A DNA stretch of 64,000 nt from an uncultured Devosia sp. (lineage in GTDB: Bacteria; Pseudomonadota; Alphaproteobacteria; Rhizobiales; Devosiaceae): positions 186,001 to 250,000 of the forward strand of contig NZ_CAUQDV010000001.1 of assembly GCF_963517015.1 (NCBI RefSeq), written 5' to 3'. Below, piece by piece: positions 36,131 to 45,475 of this stretch (its first letter is position 1; the number at the start of each line of letters is the position of its first letter). A program made the translations under genes and the position numbers. Under the pieces are notes generated by a model. The model ran no database searches, was not told the origin of the DNA, and worked only from the letters and a program-made list of their open reading frames with translations.

Positions 36131-37444
36131 ATGGCGACTTATACCGATATGGCGCGCCGGGTGTATAATCACACCTGGAAGCTTGATCCGATCGTGCGCA
36201 GCCTGCTGGACACGGATTTTTACAAGCTGCTGATGTTGCAGATGATCTGGGGACTCTATCCCAAGATAGATGCCACTTTCTCGCTGATCAACCGCACCAA
36301 ATCGGTTCGCCTCGCCGACGAGATCGATATCGAGGAGCTGCGCGCCCAGCTCGACCATGTGCGCAGCCTGCGTTTCACCAAGAAGGAAATGATCTGGCTG
36401 ACGGGTAACACCTTCTATGGCAGCAAGCAGATCTTCCAGCCGGGTTTCTTGCGCTGGCTCGAAACGTTCCAATTGCCGGAATATCGCCTCGAAAAGGGCG
36501 AGGACGGGCAGTTCGTGCTCGAATTCCCGGGCCTCTGGCTCGAAACCACGATGTGGGAAATTCCGGCCCTCGCCATCATCAACGAATTGCGCTCGCGCGC
36601 GGCGATGAAGCGCTACGGGCCCTTTGCGCTGGATGTGCTCTATGCCCGCGCCAAGGCCAAGATGTGGGAAAAGGTCGAGCGGTTGGCCAAGCTGCCGGAC
36701 CTCAAGATATCCGATTTCGGCACGCGGCGGCGGCACTCATTCCTCTGGCAGCGCTGGTGCGTCGAGGCGCTCAAGGAAGGCATCGGCGATGCCTTCACCG
36801 GCACCAGCAATGTGAAGCTGGCCATGGATACCGATCTCGAGGCGCTGGGCACCAATGCGCATGAATTGCCCATGGTGCTGGCAGCGCTGGCCCGCTCCGA
36901 CGCGGAACTGCGCGAGGCGCCCTATCGGGTGCTGCAGGACTGGAAGAGCTATTACGGCGGGAACCTTCTTATTGTCCTGCCCGATGCCTTTGGCACCGAC
37001 AGCTTCCTGCGCGATGCGCCGAACTGGGTAGCCGACTGGACCGGTTTCCGTCCCGACTCGGCCCCAGCCATCGAGGGTGGCGAGCGCATCATCGACTGGT
37101 GGAAGAGCCGTGGTCGCGACCCGAAGGAAAAGCTTCTGATCTTTTCGGACGGGCTCGATGTCGACATGATCGAAGAGGCCTATCTGCACTTCGACGGCAA
37201 GGTGCGCATGGCCTTTGGCTGGGGCACCAATCTCACCAATGACTTCGAGGGCTGCGCACCCGATGGTCCCAATCCGGGGCTCGATCCGATCTCGATCGTG
37301 GCCAAGGTCAGCGAGGCCAATGGCCGCCCGGCGGTCAAGCTTAGCGACAATCCGGCGAAGGCGACGGGCACCAGGGACGAGATCGAACGCTACATCAAGG
37401 TGTTCGGGGATGCCGGACGCGTCGAACACGCGGTCAAGGTGTGA
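36131..37444 (+). CDS. pncB: Nicotinate phosphoribosyltransferase
   Basis: NAD salvage enzyme making nicotinate mononucleotide. 437 aa from ATG 36131 (GGGGAG 7 nt upstream). The family motifs include SLLDTDFYKLLMLQ near the N-terminus, the catalytic His region SDFGTRRRHSFLWQ, TGTSNVKLAMD, and FSDGLDVDMIEEAY with GWGTNLTNDF at the phosphate-binding site. Confidence 0.96.
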   Translation: MATYTDMARRVYNHTWKLDPIVRSLLDTDFYKLLMLQMIWGLYPKIDATFSLINRTKSVRLADEIDIEELRAQLDHVRSLRFTKKEMIWLTGNTFYGSKQIFQPGFLRWLETFQLPEYRLEKGEDGQFVLEFPGLWLETTMWEIPALAIINELRSRAAMKRYGPFALDVLYARAKAKMWEKVERLAKLPDLKISDFGTRRRHSFLWQRWCVEALKEGIGDAFTGTSNVKLAMDTDLEALGTNAHELPMVLAALARSDAELREAPYRVLQDWKSYYGGNLLIVLPDAFGTDSFLRDAPNWVADWTGFRPDSAPAIEGGERIIDWWKSRGRDPKEKLLIFSDGLDVDMIEEAYLHFDGKVRMAFGWGTNLTNDFEGCAPDGPNPGLDPISIVAKVSEANGRPAVKLSDNPAKATGTRDEIERYIKVFGDAGRVEHAVKV

Positions 37445-37477
37445 TTCCGAATTAAATCAGTTCGATGACGGAACTCT

Positions 37478-37553
37478 GGCATGGTCAAACCATTGTCGGG
37501 AGTGGAGAACCCGTGTTCGGGTCGCCGTCTGTTAACGTATCGGAAACCATGCC
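37478..37553 (+). other. Candidate multibranched RNA structure
   Basis: An 8-bp closing stem (GGCATGGT 37478-37485 with ACCATGCC 37546-37553) encloses two hairpins: CCATT/AGTGG (37490-37505) and ACCCG/CGGGT (37509-37522, loop TGTT). It ends 39 bp before the next ATG. It does not match a tRNA. Confidence 0.35.
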
Positions 37554-37592
37554 GGGTTAGCGTTTTCGGTGGGGGCTCCAACTGGGGCCAGA

Positions 37593-37850
37593 ATGACTTT
37601 GCAGCTCATCGATATCAGCGTCAGCGACAAGCAAGCGCATCCGCGTCTTGCTGGCCGGATCACGGGTCACGTGCGCGCCGTGCTGTCCGAATCGGTGGGC
37701 GCGCAGGAGCAGACGCACGACCTCAATATCCCCGTCTGGGCCGATGTCGCCGATGGCGCCAGCGATGCCGATATCGAGATGGCGATGATGCTGAAGGCCG
37801 CCGATATCATCGCGCGGCTCAAGGCCAATATCGACACCCAGCCTATTTGA
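37593..37850 (+). CDS. Hypothetical protein (85 aa)
   Basis: Begins MTLQLIDISVSDKQAHPRLA; amphipathic, soluble, no recognised domain. The C-terminus overlaps the convergent small membrane protein gene by 8 bp. A GTG at 37569 is an alternative start. The 148-bp upstream gap carries a branched inverted-repeat structure. Confidence 0.6.
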   Translation: MTLQLIDISVSDKQAHPRLAGRITGHVRAVLSESVGAQEQTHDLNIPVWADVADGASDADIEMAMMLKAADIIARLKANIDTQPI

Positions 37851-38082
37851 GGCTCAGCGTCTTGAGAAAGGCGCGCTGTTCTTCAGTGAGACCACCGGTG
37901 CGCCGCGCCGGAACCGGCACGGGAATGGGTTCAGCCGCAACGTGGCGGTACTTGGGGGCATGGGCATAGTAGCTTGCGGCCCGCGCCAGGTCGGCATCGG
38001 CCAGACGGCGCTTTTCGTCGCGAAAGAACCAGACCAGAGTCACGATGACCATGGCCCAGATGGCCAGCAATTCCCACGGCAT
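37843..38082 (-). CDS. Small single-helix membrane protein (79 aa)
   Basis: Starts at ATG 38082 with AAGGAGA 8 nt upstream. Residues 4-20 form a membrane helix (WELLAIWAMVIVTLVWFF), followed by a basic region and a Pro/Val-rich linker (AEPIPVPVPARR), ending EEQRAFLKTLSLK. No family recognised. It lies between a small hypothetical gene and plsC. Confidence 0.65.
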   Translation of the reverse strand: MPWELLAIWAMVIVTLVWFFRDEKRRLADADLARAASYYAHAPKYRHVAAEPIPVPVPARRTGGLTEEQRAFLKTLSLK

Positions 38083-38182
38083 TGACGTCTCCTTGTCGGA
38101 GTTCATCATAGCTAACGAAGTGTTAACAGCCAAAGGGAAGTGCGCGTTAGGCTTACCGGGTAAAACTTTAGCTGTCAGTCAT

Positions 38183-38974
38183 TTAGCTGCGAGCATGCCC
38201 GCGGTTATGGGCTACCAGCAGCGCCCGCACATCCTGCTCCACGGCCAGGGTCGCCTGCTTGCGATTGCCTTTTTCTGCCAGCAGCCGGGGCGTGCCGAAA
38301 CTGACGACGACATGCTTGACCGGTCCGCCCAGGATGTCGCGGATATTCTGCTTGAGCGACCGCGATTTGACCCAGGCGATCAGCGAGCGCTCATTGCGGC
38401 TGACGGGCAGGCCCTGGAGTTTGGTATAGGCGATGGCCAGGGGCTGGATGTTGACGTCGTGGGCCCCTGCCTCCTGCATGGCATGCTGGGCCGCGCCGAT
38501 CAGGGCCGAGCGGAAGGGCAGCAGGTGCGGTCCGATATTGGACTGGCCTTCGGCGAACAGCACGACGGCAGTGCCATCAGCCATCAGCTTGCCCATGGCC
38601 CGAGCCGTCCTGCCGGTGCCGGAGCGGCGGGTGCGGTCGACGAAAATGGTCTTTTGCAGATTGGCCATCATGGACACGAAGGGCCATTTGCTAATTTCGC
38701 TCTTGGCGACGAAAGCGACATTGGCCACCGAACCGATGGCGATGATGTCGGTCCAGGAGGTGTGATTGGCCGTGAGCAGCGTTGGCCGACCCTCGGCCGG
38801 CGCGCCGACCACCGTGACCCGAAGGCCGAGGAATAGGCAGCCGACCTTGTGAAACAGACGTGGCAGCGTGTTCCAGAAGGGCAGTTTCAGCGCCAACACC
38901 AAGGCCTGGAGCGGGATCACGACGATCAGGAATGGCACGAAGACGAAAATGAAAAACAGGACGCGGAAGATCAT
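38183..38974 (-). CDS. 1-acyl-sn-glycerol-3-phosphate acyltransferase (PlsC family)
   Basis: 263 aa, membrane-anchored at the N-terminus (FFIFVFVPFLIVVIPLQALV). The acyltransferase motif I NHTSWTD (H-x4-D) is intact; motif III reads LFAEGQS, where most PlsC have FPEGT/FAEGT; VDRTRR is also present. Phospholipid or lyso-lipid acylation is expected. It overlaps the Fur-family gene by 4 bp, so the four-gene set tsaB-rimI-fur-plsC is co-transcribed. Confidence 0.92.
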   Translation of the reverse strand: MIFRVLFFIFVFVPFLIVVIPLQALVLALKLPFWNTLPRLFHKVGCLFLGLRVTVVGAPAEGRPTLLTANHTSWTDIIAIGSVANVAFVAKSEISKWPFVSMMANLQKTIFVDRTRRSGTGRTARAMGKLMADGTAVVLFAEGQSNIGPHLLPFRSALIGAAQHAMQEAGAHDVNIQPLAIAYTKLQGLPVSRNERSLIAWVKSRSLKQNIRDILGGPVKHVVVSFGTPRLLAEKGNRKQATLAVEQDVRALLVAHNRGHARS

Positions 38975-39414
38975 TTCTTGAGTCTGTCTGAGCCTTCGAT
39001 GGGAATGGCATAGAGTTCGAGCCGGTGGTCGACCAGACGATAGCCCAGGCGCTTGGCGATAACCTCCTGAATGGCCTCGATTTCCTCGTTGCGGAATTCG
39101 ATGACCGTGCCAGAGCGAATGTCGATCAGGTGGTCGTGGTGCTCGTCGGGAATGAGTTCGAAACGGGCACGGCCGTCCTTGAAATCATGCTTGGTGACCA
39201 GCCCCGCCTCTTCGAAGAGGTTGACCGTCCGATAGACGGTCGAGAGCGAGATGCGGTCGTCCACCGCGGACGCCCGGCGATAGAGCTCTTCCACGTCGGG
39301 ATGATCGGTCGCCTGTTCGATGACACGGGCAATGACGCGGCGCTGGTCGGTCATGCGCATGCCCTTGGCGACGCAGGCTTCTTCCAGCGTCGGATCTGTT
39401 TCGCTTCTGCTCAC
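38971..39414 (-). CDS. Fur-family transcriptional regulator (Mur-like)
   Basis: 147 aa. An N-terminal winged helix (MRMTDQRRVIARVIEQATDHP, then SLSTVYRTVNLFEEAGLV) precedes a C-terminal metal/dimer domain with HHDHLIDIRSG. No C-terminal CxxC zinc site. In rhizobia the protein at this locus senses Mn (Mur), but the metal cannot be settled from sequence alone. Part of a tsaB-rimI-fur-plsC cluster. Confidence 0.92.
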   Translation of the reverse strand: MSRSETDPTLEEACVAKGMRMTDQRRVIARVIEQATDHPDVEELYRRASAVDDRISLSTVYRTVNLFEEAGLVTKHDFKDGRARFELIPDEHHDHLIDIRSGTVIEFRNEEIEAIQEVIAKRLGYRLVDHRLELYAIPIEGSDRLKK

Positions 39415-39450
39415 GTCAGAGCTCCCAATCCGGTCCCGATGCCAATCGGA

Positions 39451-39930
39451 CTATCCAAGATCGCGCGCCATGACAAGCGCGGTGGCCTGCGTACCATCGG
39501 GCTTGGGATAATAGCCCTTGCGGGTAGAAATCGTCGTAAAGCCGTGCCGCTGATAGAGTTTGATCGCGGCAGCGTTTTCTTCGCTGACTTCGAGAAACAT
39601 GCGTCGGGCCGCACTCATCAACAGATCGTCGAACACAGCCTTCATCAGGGCCTGGCCAATCTTTTTGCCGCGCCATTTGGGGTCGACGGCAATGGTCAGC
39701 AATTCGGCTTCGTCGGCCACGGTGCGGATCAGGGCAAAGCCGGCAATGCGGCGCTTGGCATCGCAGGCGACATAGACCGGCGTATCGGCATCACCCAGAA
39801 AGCTTTCGAATTCGCCGGCCGGCCAGCCGCGATAAAAGCCGGTGGCATGAATACGCGCCAGCTCACGTGCGTCGCTGACCTTGCCCGGCTCGATATGGAG
39901 CCCAGCCGGTGCCATCCAGAGTTTCATCAT
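39451..39930 (-). CDS. rimI: Ribosomal protein S18-alanine N-acetyltransferase
   Basis: 159-aa GNAT acetyltransferase, placed directly after tsaB as in most alphaproteobacteria. The acetyl-CoA loop is VDPKWRGKKIGQALM (Q/RxxGxG/A form RGKKIG), followed by FLEVSEENAAAIKLYQRHGF. MM at the start allows either ATG 39930 or 39927; the first overlaps the tsaB stop. Confidence 0.9.
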   Translation of the reverse strand: MMKLWMAPAGLHIEPGKVSDARELARIHATGFYRGWPAGEFESFLGDADTPVYVACDAKRRIAGFALIRTVADEAELLTIAVDPKWRGKKIGQALMKAVFDDLLMSAARRMFLEVSEENAAAIKLYQRHGFTTISTRKGYYPKPDGTQATALVMARDLG

Positions 39931-40529
39931 GGCTTGACCCTTTCGATCCGCGCGGCCGTCTGCGGCTTGGCATCGGCGTCGCGGATATAATTGGGTTCGG
40001 GCGGATTGGTGGCGGGATCGAGCATGGCGCCAAAACGGGCGACGAGGCCGATGTCGACAAAGGCCGAGGAGATAACCGGCATGCCCGGGATCAGCGCCGC
40101 CTGGGCGATCATCATCGGCAGCAGGTCGCCGGGACTGGTCGGCTGACCCGGCCCGGCAAAGGTCTGGAAATAGGCTTCATCGCGCCGGGCATCGAGCAGG
40201 ACGGCAACCGGCCCCTCTGCCCCCAGCGAAAGCGCCACAAGGCTCGACACACCCACGACGGGAATGCCGCGCGCCAGGGCAATGCCGCGCGCAGCCGACA
40301 GGCCGATGCGCAGGCCGGTGAACGAGCCGGGACCGGTCGTCGTCACCACCCGCTCGAGATCGGCATAGGCCAGGCCATTGCGCTGCAGCAGCGTGGCGAT
40401 GCGCTCAAAGATCAGTTCGGCGTGACCGGTGGCGATATCATCCACCGATGTATCCACCGTGCCATCACCCAGCAGAAGGCCCAGTTGCAGGCGGGGCGCG
40501 GCGGTGTCGATGGCAAGGGTAATGGTCAT
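39927..40529 (-). CDS. tsaB: tRNA threonylcarbamoyladenosine biosynthesis protein TsaB
   Basis: 200-aa ASKHA-fold partner of TsaD. It begins MTITLAIDTAAPRLQLGL (the phosphate-1 loop), followed by GPGSFTGLRIGLSAARGIA, the family signature. ATG 40529 is chosen by homology. Divergent from lnt with a 113-bp gap; first gene of the tsaB-rimI-fur-plsC set. Confidence 0.95.
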   Translation of the reverse strand: MTITLAIDTAAPRLQLGLLLGDGTVDTSVDDIATGHAELIFERIATLLQRNGLAYADLERVVTTTGPGSFTGLRIGLSAARGIALARGIPVVGVSSLVALSLGAEGPVAVLLDARRDEAYFQTFAGPGQPTSPGDLLPMMIAQAALIPGMPVISSAFVDIGLVARFGAMLDPATNPPEPNYIRDADAKPQTAARIERVKP

Positions 40530-40642
40530 GGCAAAGGCTCTAGCGCCGCTGGTCAGCGCTGTCGAGATGGCATCCTGCTTGACGCTCCCCGAGCCGGAAG
40601 CGACCTTGCCGCCATGCAAAGCGATTCGCGGAAGAGACAATC

Positions 40643-42259
40643 ATGACCTGGCTGGCCGAACATGCCATGCTGAGCCATGGCTGGCGCCGTTTTCTGCTGC
40701 TGGTCGTGGCCGGGACAATCGCAGGGCTGTCGATCCCGCCGCTGTTCATTGTGCCGGCGCTGTTTGTGGCCTTTCCGGTCTGGGTCTGGTGCCTTGATGG
40801 GGCGGAGCGGCAGCGTGGCTGGCGGTTGGTTTTTGGTCCGGCCTTCACCATCGGCTTCGCCTTTGGCTGGGGCTATTTCACCGTGGCCTTCCACTGGCTG
40901 GGCGCTGCCTTTTTCGTCGATGGCGGCTTCATGCTGGCGCTGATGCCGCTTGCCATCCTGGCGCTGGCGGCGATGATTGCATTTTTCTGGGGCATTGGCA
41001 GCGCCATAGCGCATCTGTTCTGGAGCCACGGGCCGTGGCGCGTGGTGACACTCGCCACTTTCGTGACCATTGCCGAATGGGCGCGTGGTCATGTGCTCAC
41101 GGGCTTTCCGTTCGACCTGCTCGGCTATGCGCTGACGCCCAATGACGAGATGATGCAGGTCACCTCGGTGATCGGCATCTATGGCCTGACCTATGTGGCA
41201 GCGCTGATCGCCATGACGCCGGCGCTGATCTGGCCGGCCGACGGGCGCCAGCTGGCGCGACGACTTCTGCCCTTCTTTCTGGCGATTGCCGTCATCGCCG
41301 GGCAATTGGGCTATGGCCACAATCGGCTGAGCGGCATCAAGGCGGTCGAGCGAACCGACATTTCCATGCGGCTGGTGCAGCCCATGGTCTATGAGCATTC
41401 CGACTTCGGCCAGGTCGACCCTGTCGCCCTCATCGATCGCCTGCTGATGTTGAGCGACATGCGGATGGACCCGTCGGACCAGGGGCTGACCGACATTACC
41501 CATCTCGTCTGGCCCGAATCCTCCCTGCCCTTTTATCTGGCCACCTATCCCGACGCGCTGGCGCGGATTTCGCGCCTCCTGCCGGAGACGACGACGCTGC
41601 TGACGGGGGCGCCGCGACAGAATTATCAGCCCGGAGGCACCCAACCGAGCGGACCGGCCTATAATTCGCTGCTGGCGATCGACACCAATGGCGAGGTCAT
41701 CGCCTCCTATGACAAGGCGCATCTGGTGCCCTTCGGCGAATTCCTGCCGTTTGGCGAAATCCTCTCCAAAGTCGGCATCAAGCAATTCGTGCCGGGCGCC
41801 GATGGCTGGGCCCATGGGGACGCGCGGCGCCGCTTGATGAGCTTGCCGGGCACGCCCAATTTTCTGGCGCTGATCTGCTACGAGATCCTCTTCTCGGGAG
41901 ACCTGGGCGATACGGCCAGCGCGCAATATCTGCTCAATATCACCAATGATGCCTGGTTCGACGGTTCTATCGGCCCGGCCCAGCACGCCCATCACGCCCG
42001 GATCCGCGCCGTTGAGGAGGGCATGAGCCTGATCCGTGCCGCCAACACGGGGCTGACCTTTGCCACCGATCCGCTGGGCCGGATCACCGCCGCACTGGCA
42101 CCCCAGCAGATGGCGGCGCTCGATGTGAGGCCGCATGAGCGGCTAGCGCCAACGGTGTTCGCGCAGATCCGCTACTGGCCGCTGCTGATCGCGCTGGTCG
42201 CTGGGGTGCTGATCTCGCTCATCGCGGCGCGCGGCGGGCTAAAAAAGCGGATTGCATAG
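40643..42259 (+). CDS. lnt: Apolipoprotein N-acyltransferase
   Basis: Inner-membrane enzyme adding the third acyl chain to lipoproteins. 538 aa with about seven N-terminal membrane helices and a nitrilase-fold periplasmic domain. The catalytic triad motifs are LVWPESSLPF (Glu), YDKAHLVPFGEFLPF (Lys) and FLALICYEILF (Cys). In other Hyphomicrobiales it follows corC; here corC is 20 kb away. Followed by a 511-bp structured non-coding region. Confidence 0.96.
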   Translation: MTWLAEHAMLSHGWRRFLLLVVAGTIAGLSIPPLFIVPALFVAFPVWVWCLDGAERQRGWRLVFGPAFTIGFAFGWGYFTVAFHWLGAAFFVDGGFMLALMPLAILALAAMIAFFWGIGSAIAHLFWSHGPWRVVTLATFVTIAEWARGHVLTGFPFDLLGYALTPNDEMMQVTSVIGIYGLTYVAALIAMTPALIWPADGRQLARRLLPFFLAIAVIAGQLGYGHNRLSGIKAVERTDISMRLVQPMVYEHSDFGQVDPVALIDRLLMLSDMRMDPSDQGLTDITHLVWPESSLPFYLATYPDALARISRLLPETTTLLTGAPRQNYQPGGTQPSGPAYNSLLAIDTNGEVIASYDKAHLVPFGEFLPFGEILSKVGIKQFVPGADGWAHGDARRRLMSLPGTPNFLALICYEILFSGDLGDTASAQYLLNITNDAWFDGSIGPAQHAHHARIRAVEEGMSLIRAANTGLTFATDPLGRITAALAPQQMAALDVRPHERLAPTVFAQIRYWPLLIALVAGVLISLIAARGGLKKRIA

Positions 42260-42285
42260 GGGTTTACGCTCAAGAGAAGCGAAAC

Positions 42286-42316
42286 TTATCCCCCTCCCTG
42301 CGAGCTGGCGTAGAAT
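42286..42316 (+). promoter_or_regulatory. TTATCC-N19-TAGAAT element (copy 4)
   Basis: TTATCC (42286-42291) and TAGAAT (42311-42316), placed 27 bp after lnt. A transcript starting just after it would carry every hairpin upstream of metK (about 450 nt of leader). Confidence 0.5.
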
Positions 42317-42516
42317 CGCTCTGTCTTTGCACAAGCTGCGCGGTCGCGACGAACGGTCGGTGCGAAGACTCCGGATGGTCATGGGGTCGATCATGATCCT
42401 GCGGCAAGGAGATGATCTGGATCCGGGCTTGCCCCCGGATCGGTGAGCATTGTGTCTCACGGCATATCGGAAACGGGCCTATGCCGCAGACGGTCTCCCC
42501 CGCAGAGCCTTCGGAA

Positions 42517-42589
42517 ACATGGGGCGAGGTGCGACCCACCTTTTACCTCTCGCCGGACGACCGGCACCGGGACGAACTTCGCCCCATGT
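42517..42589 (+). other. Three-way-junction fold in the metK upstream region
   Basis: P1: ACATGGGGCGA (42517-42527) with TCGCCCCATGT (42579-42589). P2: GGTG/CACC (42528-42540), stacked directly on P1. P3: GCCGG/CCGGC (42552-42565) with loop ACGA. All arms are perfect. Confidence 0.5.
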
Positions 42590-42662
42590 CGCATACCCGC
42601 GGGACCATGGTCCGCGCGGCGCTTCGGCATGGGCGGAAAAGCATGCTCGCAACAGTTCAATT

Positions 42663-42688
42663 GGGATATCAAGCTTTCTTTATATCCC
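42663..42688 (+). promoter_or_regulatory. 26-bp palindrome, candidate operator of metK
   Basis: GGGATATCAAG (42663-42673) and CTTTATATCCC (42678-42688) match at 10 of 11 positions around a 4-nt centre. AT-rich ATAT..AAG/CTT..ATAT symmetry resembles ArsR-family SAH/SAM-responsive operators in front of methionine-cycle genes; from memory, so tentative. A TTCAAT (42656) and TATATC (42681) may form an overlapped promoter. Confidence 0.4.
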
Positions 42689-42770
42689 GCTTGACCGATC
42701 ATGACGGCGGTGTCACAACCCCCGACAGTGGCCCATTCCGGGCGCTTGCTGACTAACCCAGGGGAATTTC

Positions 42771-44027
<1,257 letters not shown>

Positions 44028-44036
44028 GGACTTATG

Positions 44037-44070
44037 GGCCTTGCGATGCCGTCGCAGGGCCTGTTATCCT
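44037..44070 (+). terminator. Weak stem-loop after metK, overlapping the next promoter
   Basis: GGCCTTGCGA (44037-44046) pairs with TCGCAGGGCC (44052-44061, one wobble), followed by TGTTATCCT. The T-rich tail is poor and includes the TTATCC half of copy 5. Confidence 0.4.
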
Positions 44071-44094
44071 CCTTGGCATCAGACATGCTATTCT
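44064..44094 (+). promoter_or_regulatory. TTATCC-N19-TATTCT element (copy 5)
   Basis: TTATCC (44064-44069) and TATTCT (44089-44094), 22 bp before the DUF433 start codon: the spacing of a promoter with a short leader that keeps the GGAG ribosome site. Confidence 0.55.
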
Positions 44095-44116
44095 ATCGGC
44101 TAGATAGGAGCCGCTG

Positions 44117-44347
44117 ATGTCGGAAGCTCGTGAGCCCAAAATTGTTTCTACGCCTGGCGTGTGCGGAGGGCGCCCGCGTCTGCTCGGGACACGCCTGACC
44201 GTTCAGGATATTCTGGGGGGGCTCGCGGCTGGCGACACGATCGACGAGCTGCTGGTCGATTTTCCTTACCTCACCCGCGAAGACTTTCACGTGGTGCTGC
44301 GATATGCAGCTGAAATGGTAGAACACCAGAGCGTCGCTGCCGAATGA
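44117..44347 (+). CDS. DUF433-family antitoxin
   Basis: 76-aa DUF433 protein: GVCGGRPRLLGTRLTVQDIL matches the family core (PxvcgGrPrIrGTRIpV), followed by a short helical tail that should bind the toxin (TIDELLVDFPYLTREDFHVV). It is predicted to bind DNA and neutralise the PIN-like protein encoded 1 bp downstream. Ribosome site AGGAG at 44106. The pair is wedged between metK and trmB. Confidence 0.88.
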   Translation: MSEAREPKIVSTPGVCGGRPRLLGTRLTVQDILGGLAAGDTIDELLVDFPYLTREDFHVVLRYAAEMVEHQSVAAE

Positions 44348-44348
44348 C

Positions 44349-44678
44349 ATGAAATTCCTGATCGATGCGAATCTGCCGGCAAGCCTCGCCCGCGTTTTCG
44401 TAGCGGCCGGACATGATTGCATACATATGGAAGACCTTTTGCCTCGATACGCCCCAGATACAGAGATCGCCAGAATCGCCAATGAGTCAGGCGCGGTCGT
44501 CGTTAGCAGAGACGCTGACTTTGTCCGTTTCGCAAAGATCGGAACGCTCAAGGTGCCACTGATCTGGATTCGCCTCGGCAATCTCCGCCGCGCGGCAATC
44601 GCAGCAACGATTCAAGCGAGGCTTTCGGCAATCGTTTCGGCCATCCAGGCCGGTGAGAAAGTGGTGGTCCTGCGATGA
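44349..44678 (+). CDS. DUF5615 PIN-like toxin
   Basis: 109-aa PIN-like ribonuclease. Acidic active-site residues are visible in MKFLIDANLPASLA (Asp7), DTEIARIA and SRDADFVRFA. DUF433-DUF5615 pairs are known toxin-antitoxin modules. It starts 1 bp after the antitoxin stop, and its own stop overlaps the trmB start (ATGA), so trmB translation is coupled to the module. Confidence 0.88.
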   Translation: MKFLIDANLPASLARVFVAAGHDCIHMEDLLPRYAPDTEIARIANESGAVVVSRDADFVRFAKIGTLKVPLIWIRLGNLRRAAIAATIQARLSAIVSAIQAGEKVVVLR

Positions 44679-45379
44679 CCGACCACCAGCTCCCCAAAAC
44701 CCGTTCCGGTGAACCGCGTGCTTTCTTTGGTCGCCGCTCGGGCAAGAAGCTGCATGGGGGGCAGCAGGCGGTGTTCGATGCGACGCTGCCGGCGCTGGAG
44801 ATCAAGCTGACCGGGTCGCTTGACCCGAAGCCGCTGTTTCCTGATGCGGAGAAAATCATCATCGAGATCGGCTATGGCGGCGGCGAGCATCTGGCGCTCG
44901 AGGCGGGGCGGCATGCCTCGACCGGCTATATCGGCTGTGAGGTGTTTACCGGTGGCATCGGCAAGATGGTGCAGACCATTGCGGCCGACGAGCTGCGCAA
45001 TGTGCGGCTCTATACCGACGACGCCTTCAAGCTGCTGGTCGAGCTGCCTGACGCGTCCATCGACGAAATCTACCTGCTCTATCCCGATCCCTGGCCCAAG
45101 ACACGGCACCACAAGCGCCGCTTCGTCTCGCCGACGACGCTGAAGGAATTGGCGCGGGTGATCCGACCGGGTGGCCTCTTTCACTTTGCCACCGATATCG
45201 AGGATTACGCCAACTGGACGCTGGCCCATATCGTGCGGGCGCCGGAATTTGGCTTTGCACCCGAACGGCCGGGCGGCTGGCATGAGCCCTATGAGGGCTG
45301 GCAGGCCACGCGTTACGAGCAAAAAGCTCGTCGCGAAGGGCGCATGATCAGCTTCTATTTCAGCTTCACGCGACGGTGA
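44675..45379 (+). CDS. trmB: tRNA (guanine-N7-)-methyltransferase
   Basis: Makes m7G46 in tRNA with SAM. 234 aa. SAM-binding motif EIGYGGGEHLALEAG, then YIGCEVFTGGIGKM, and the family signature YLLYPDPWPKTRHHKRRF. Usually directly after metK in this order; here the toxin-antitoxin pair separates them. Confidence 0.96.
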   Translation: MTDHQLPKTRSGEPRAFFGRRSGKKLHGGQQAVFDATLPALEIKLTGSLDPKPLFPDAEKIIIEIGYGGGEHLALEAGRHASTGYIGCEVFTGGIGKMVQTIAADELRNVRLYTDDAFKLLVELPDASIDEIYLLYPDPWPKTRHHKRRFVSPTTLKELARVIRPGGLFHFATDIEDYANWTLAHIVRAPEFGFAPERPGGWHEPYEGWQATRYEQKARREGRMISFYFSFTRR

Positions 45380-45475
45380 TTGTGCGGCAGCGGCGAACGC
45401 TGTCTCCCTCAAAGACTTGTCAAAGTTTAATTCGCCTGGCTCTGGTGATGCCGCAATTGCGCCCCATATCGGACA

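Larger units (their letters stand above)
42260..42770 (+). ncRNA. Structured non-coding region, candidate metK leader or small RNA
   Basis: No convincing coding frame. From left to right: promoter-like element 42286-42316; hairpin GATCCGGG/CCCGGATC (42420-42441); hairpin GTGAG/CTCAC (42443-42460); hairpin CGGCATA/TATGCCG (42460-42486); a three-way junction 42517-42589 closed by an 11-bp perfect stem; palindrome GGACCATGGTCC (42602-42613); a 26-bp palindrome 42663-42688. It does not match any tRNA, tmRNA, RNase P, SRP or SAM riboswitch pattern I know. In relatives an XRE-type regulator gene often lies here; none is seen. Confidence 0.45.

Noticed and set aside
40553..42136. 527-aa open frame opposite lnt
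   Set aside because: Arg/Gln/His-rich shadow of a membrane-protein gene; lnt has all catalytic motifs.
42412..42756. 114-aa frame in the metK upstream region
   Set aside because: No ribosome site, no recognisable domain, and it overlaps strong RNA structure; a non-coding reading fits better, though not excluded.
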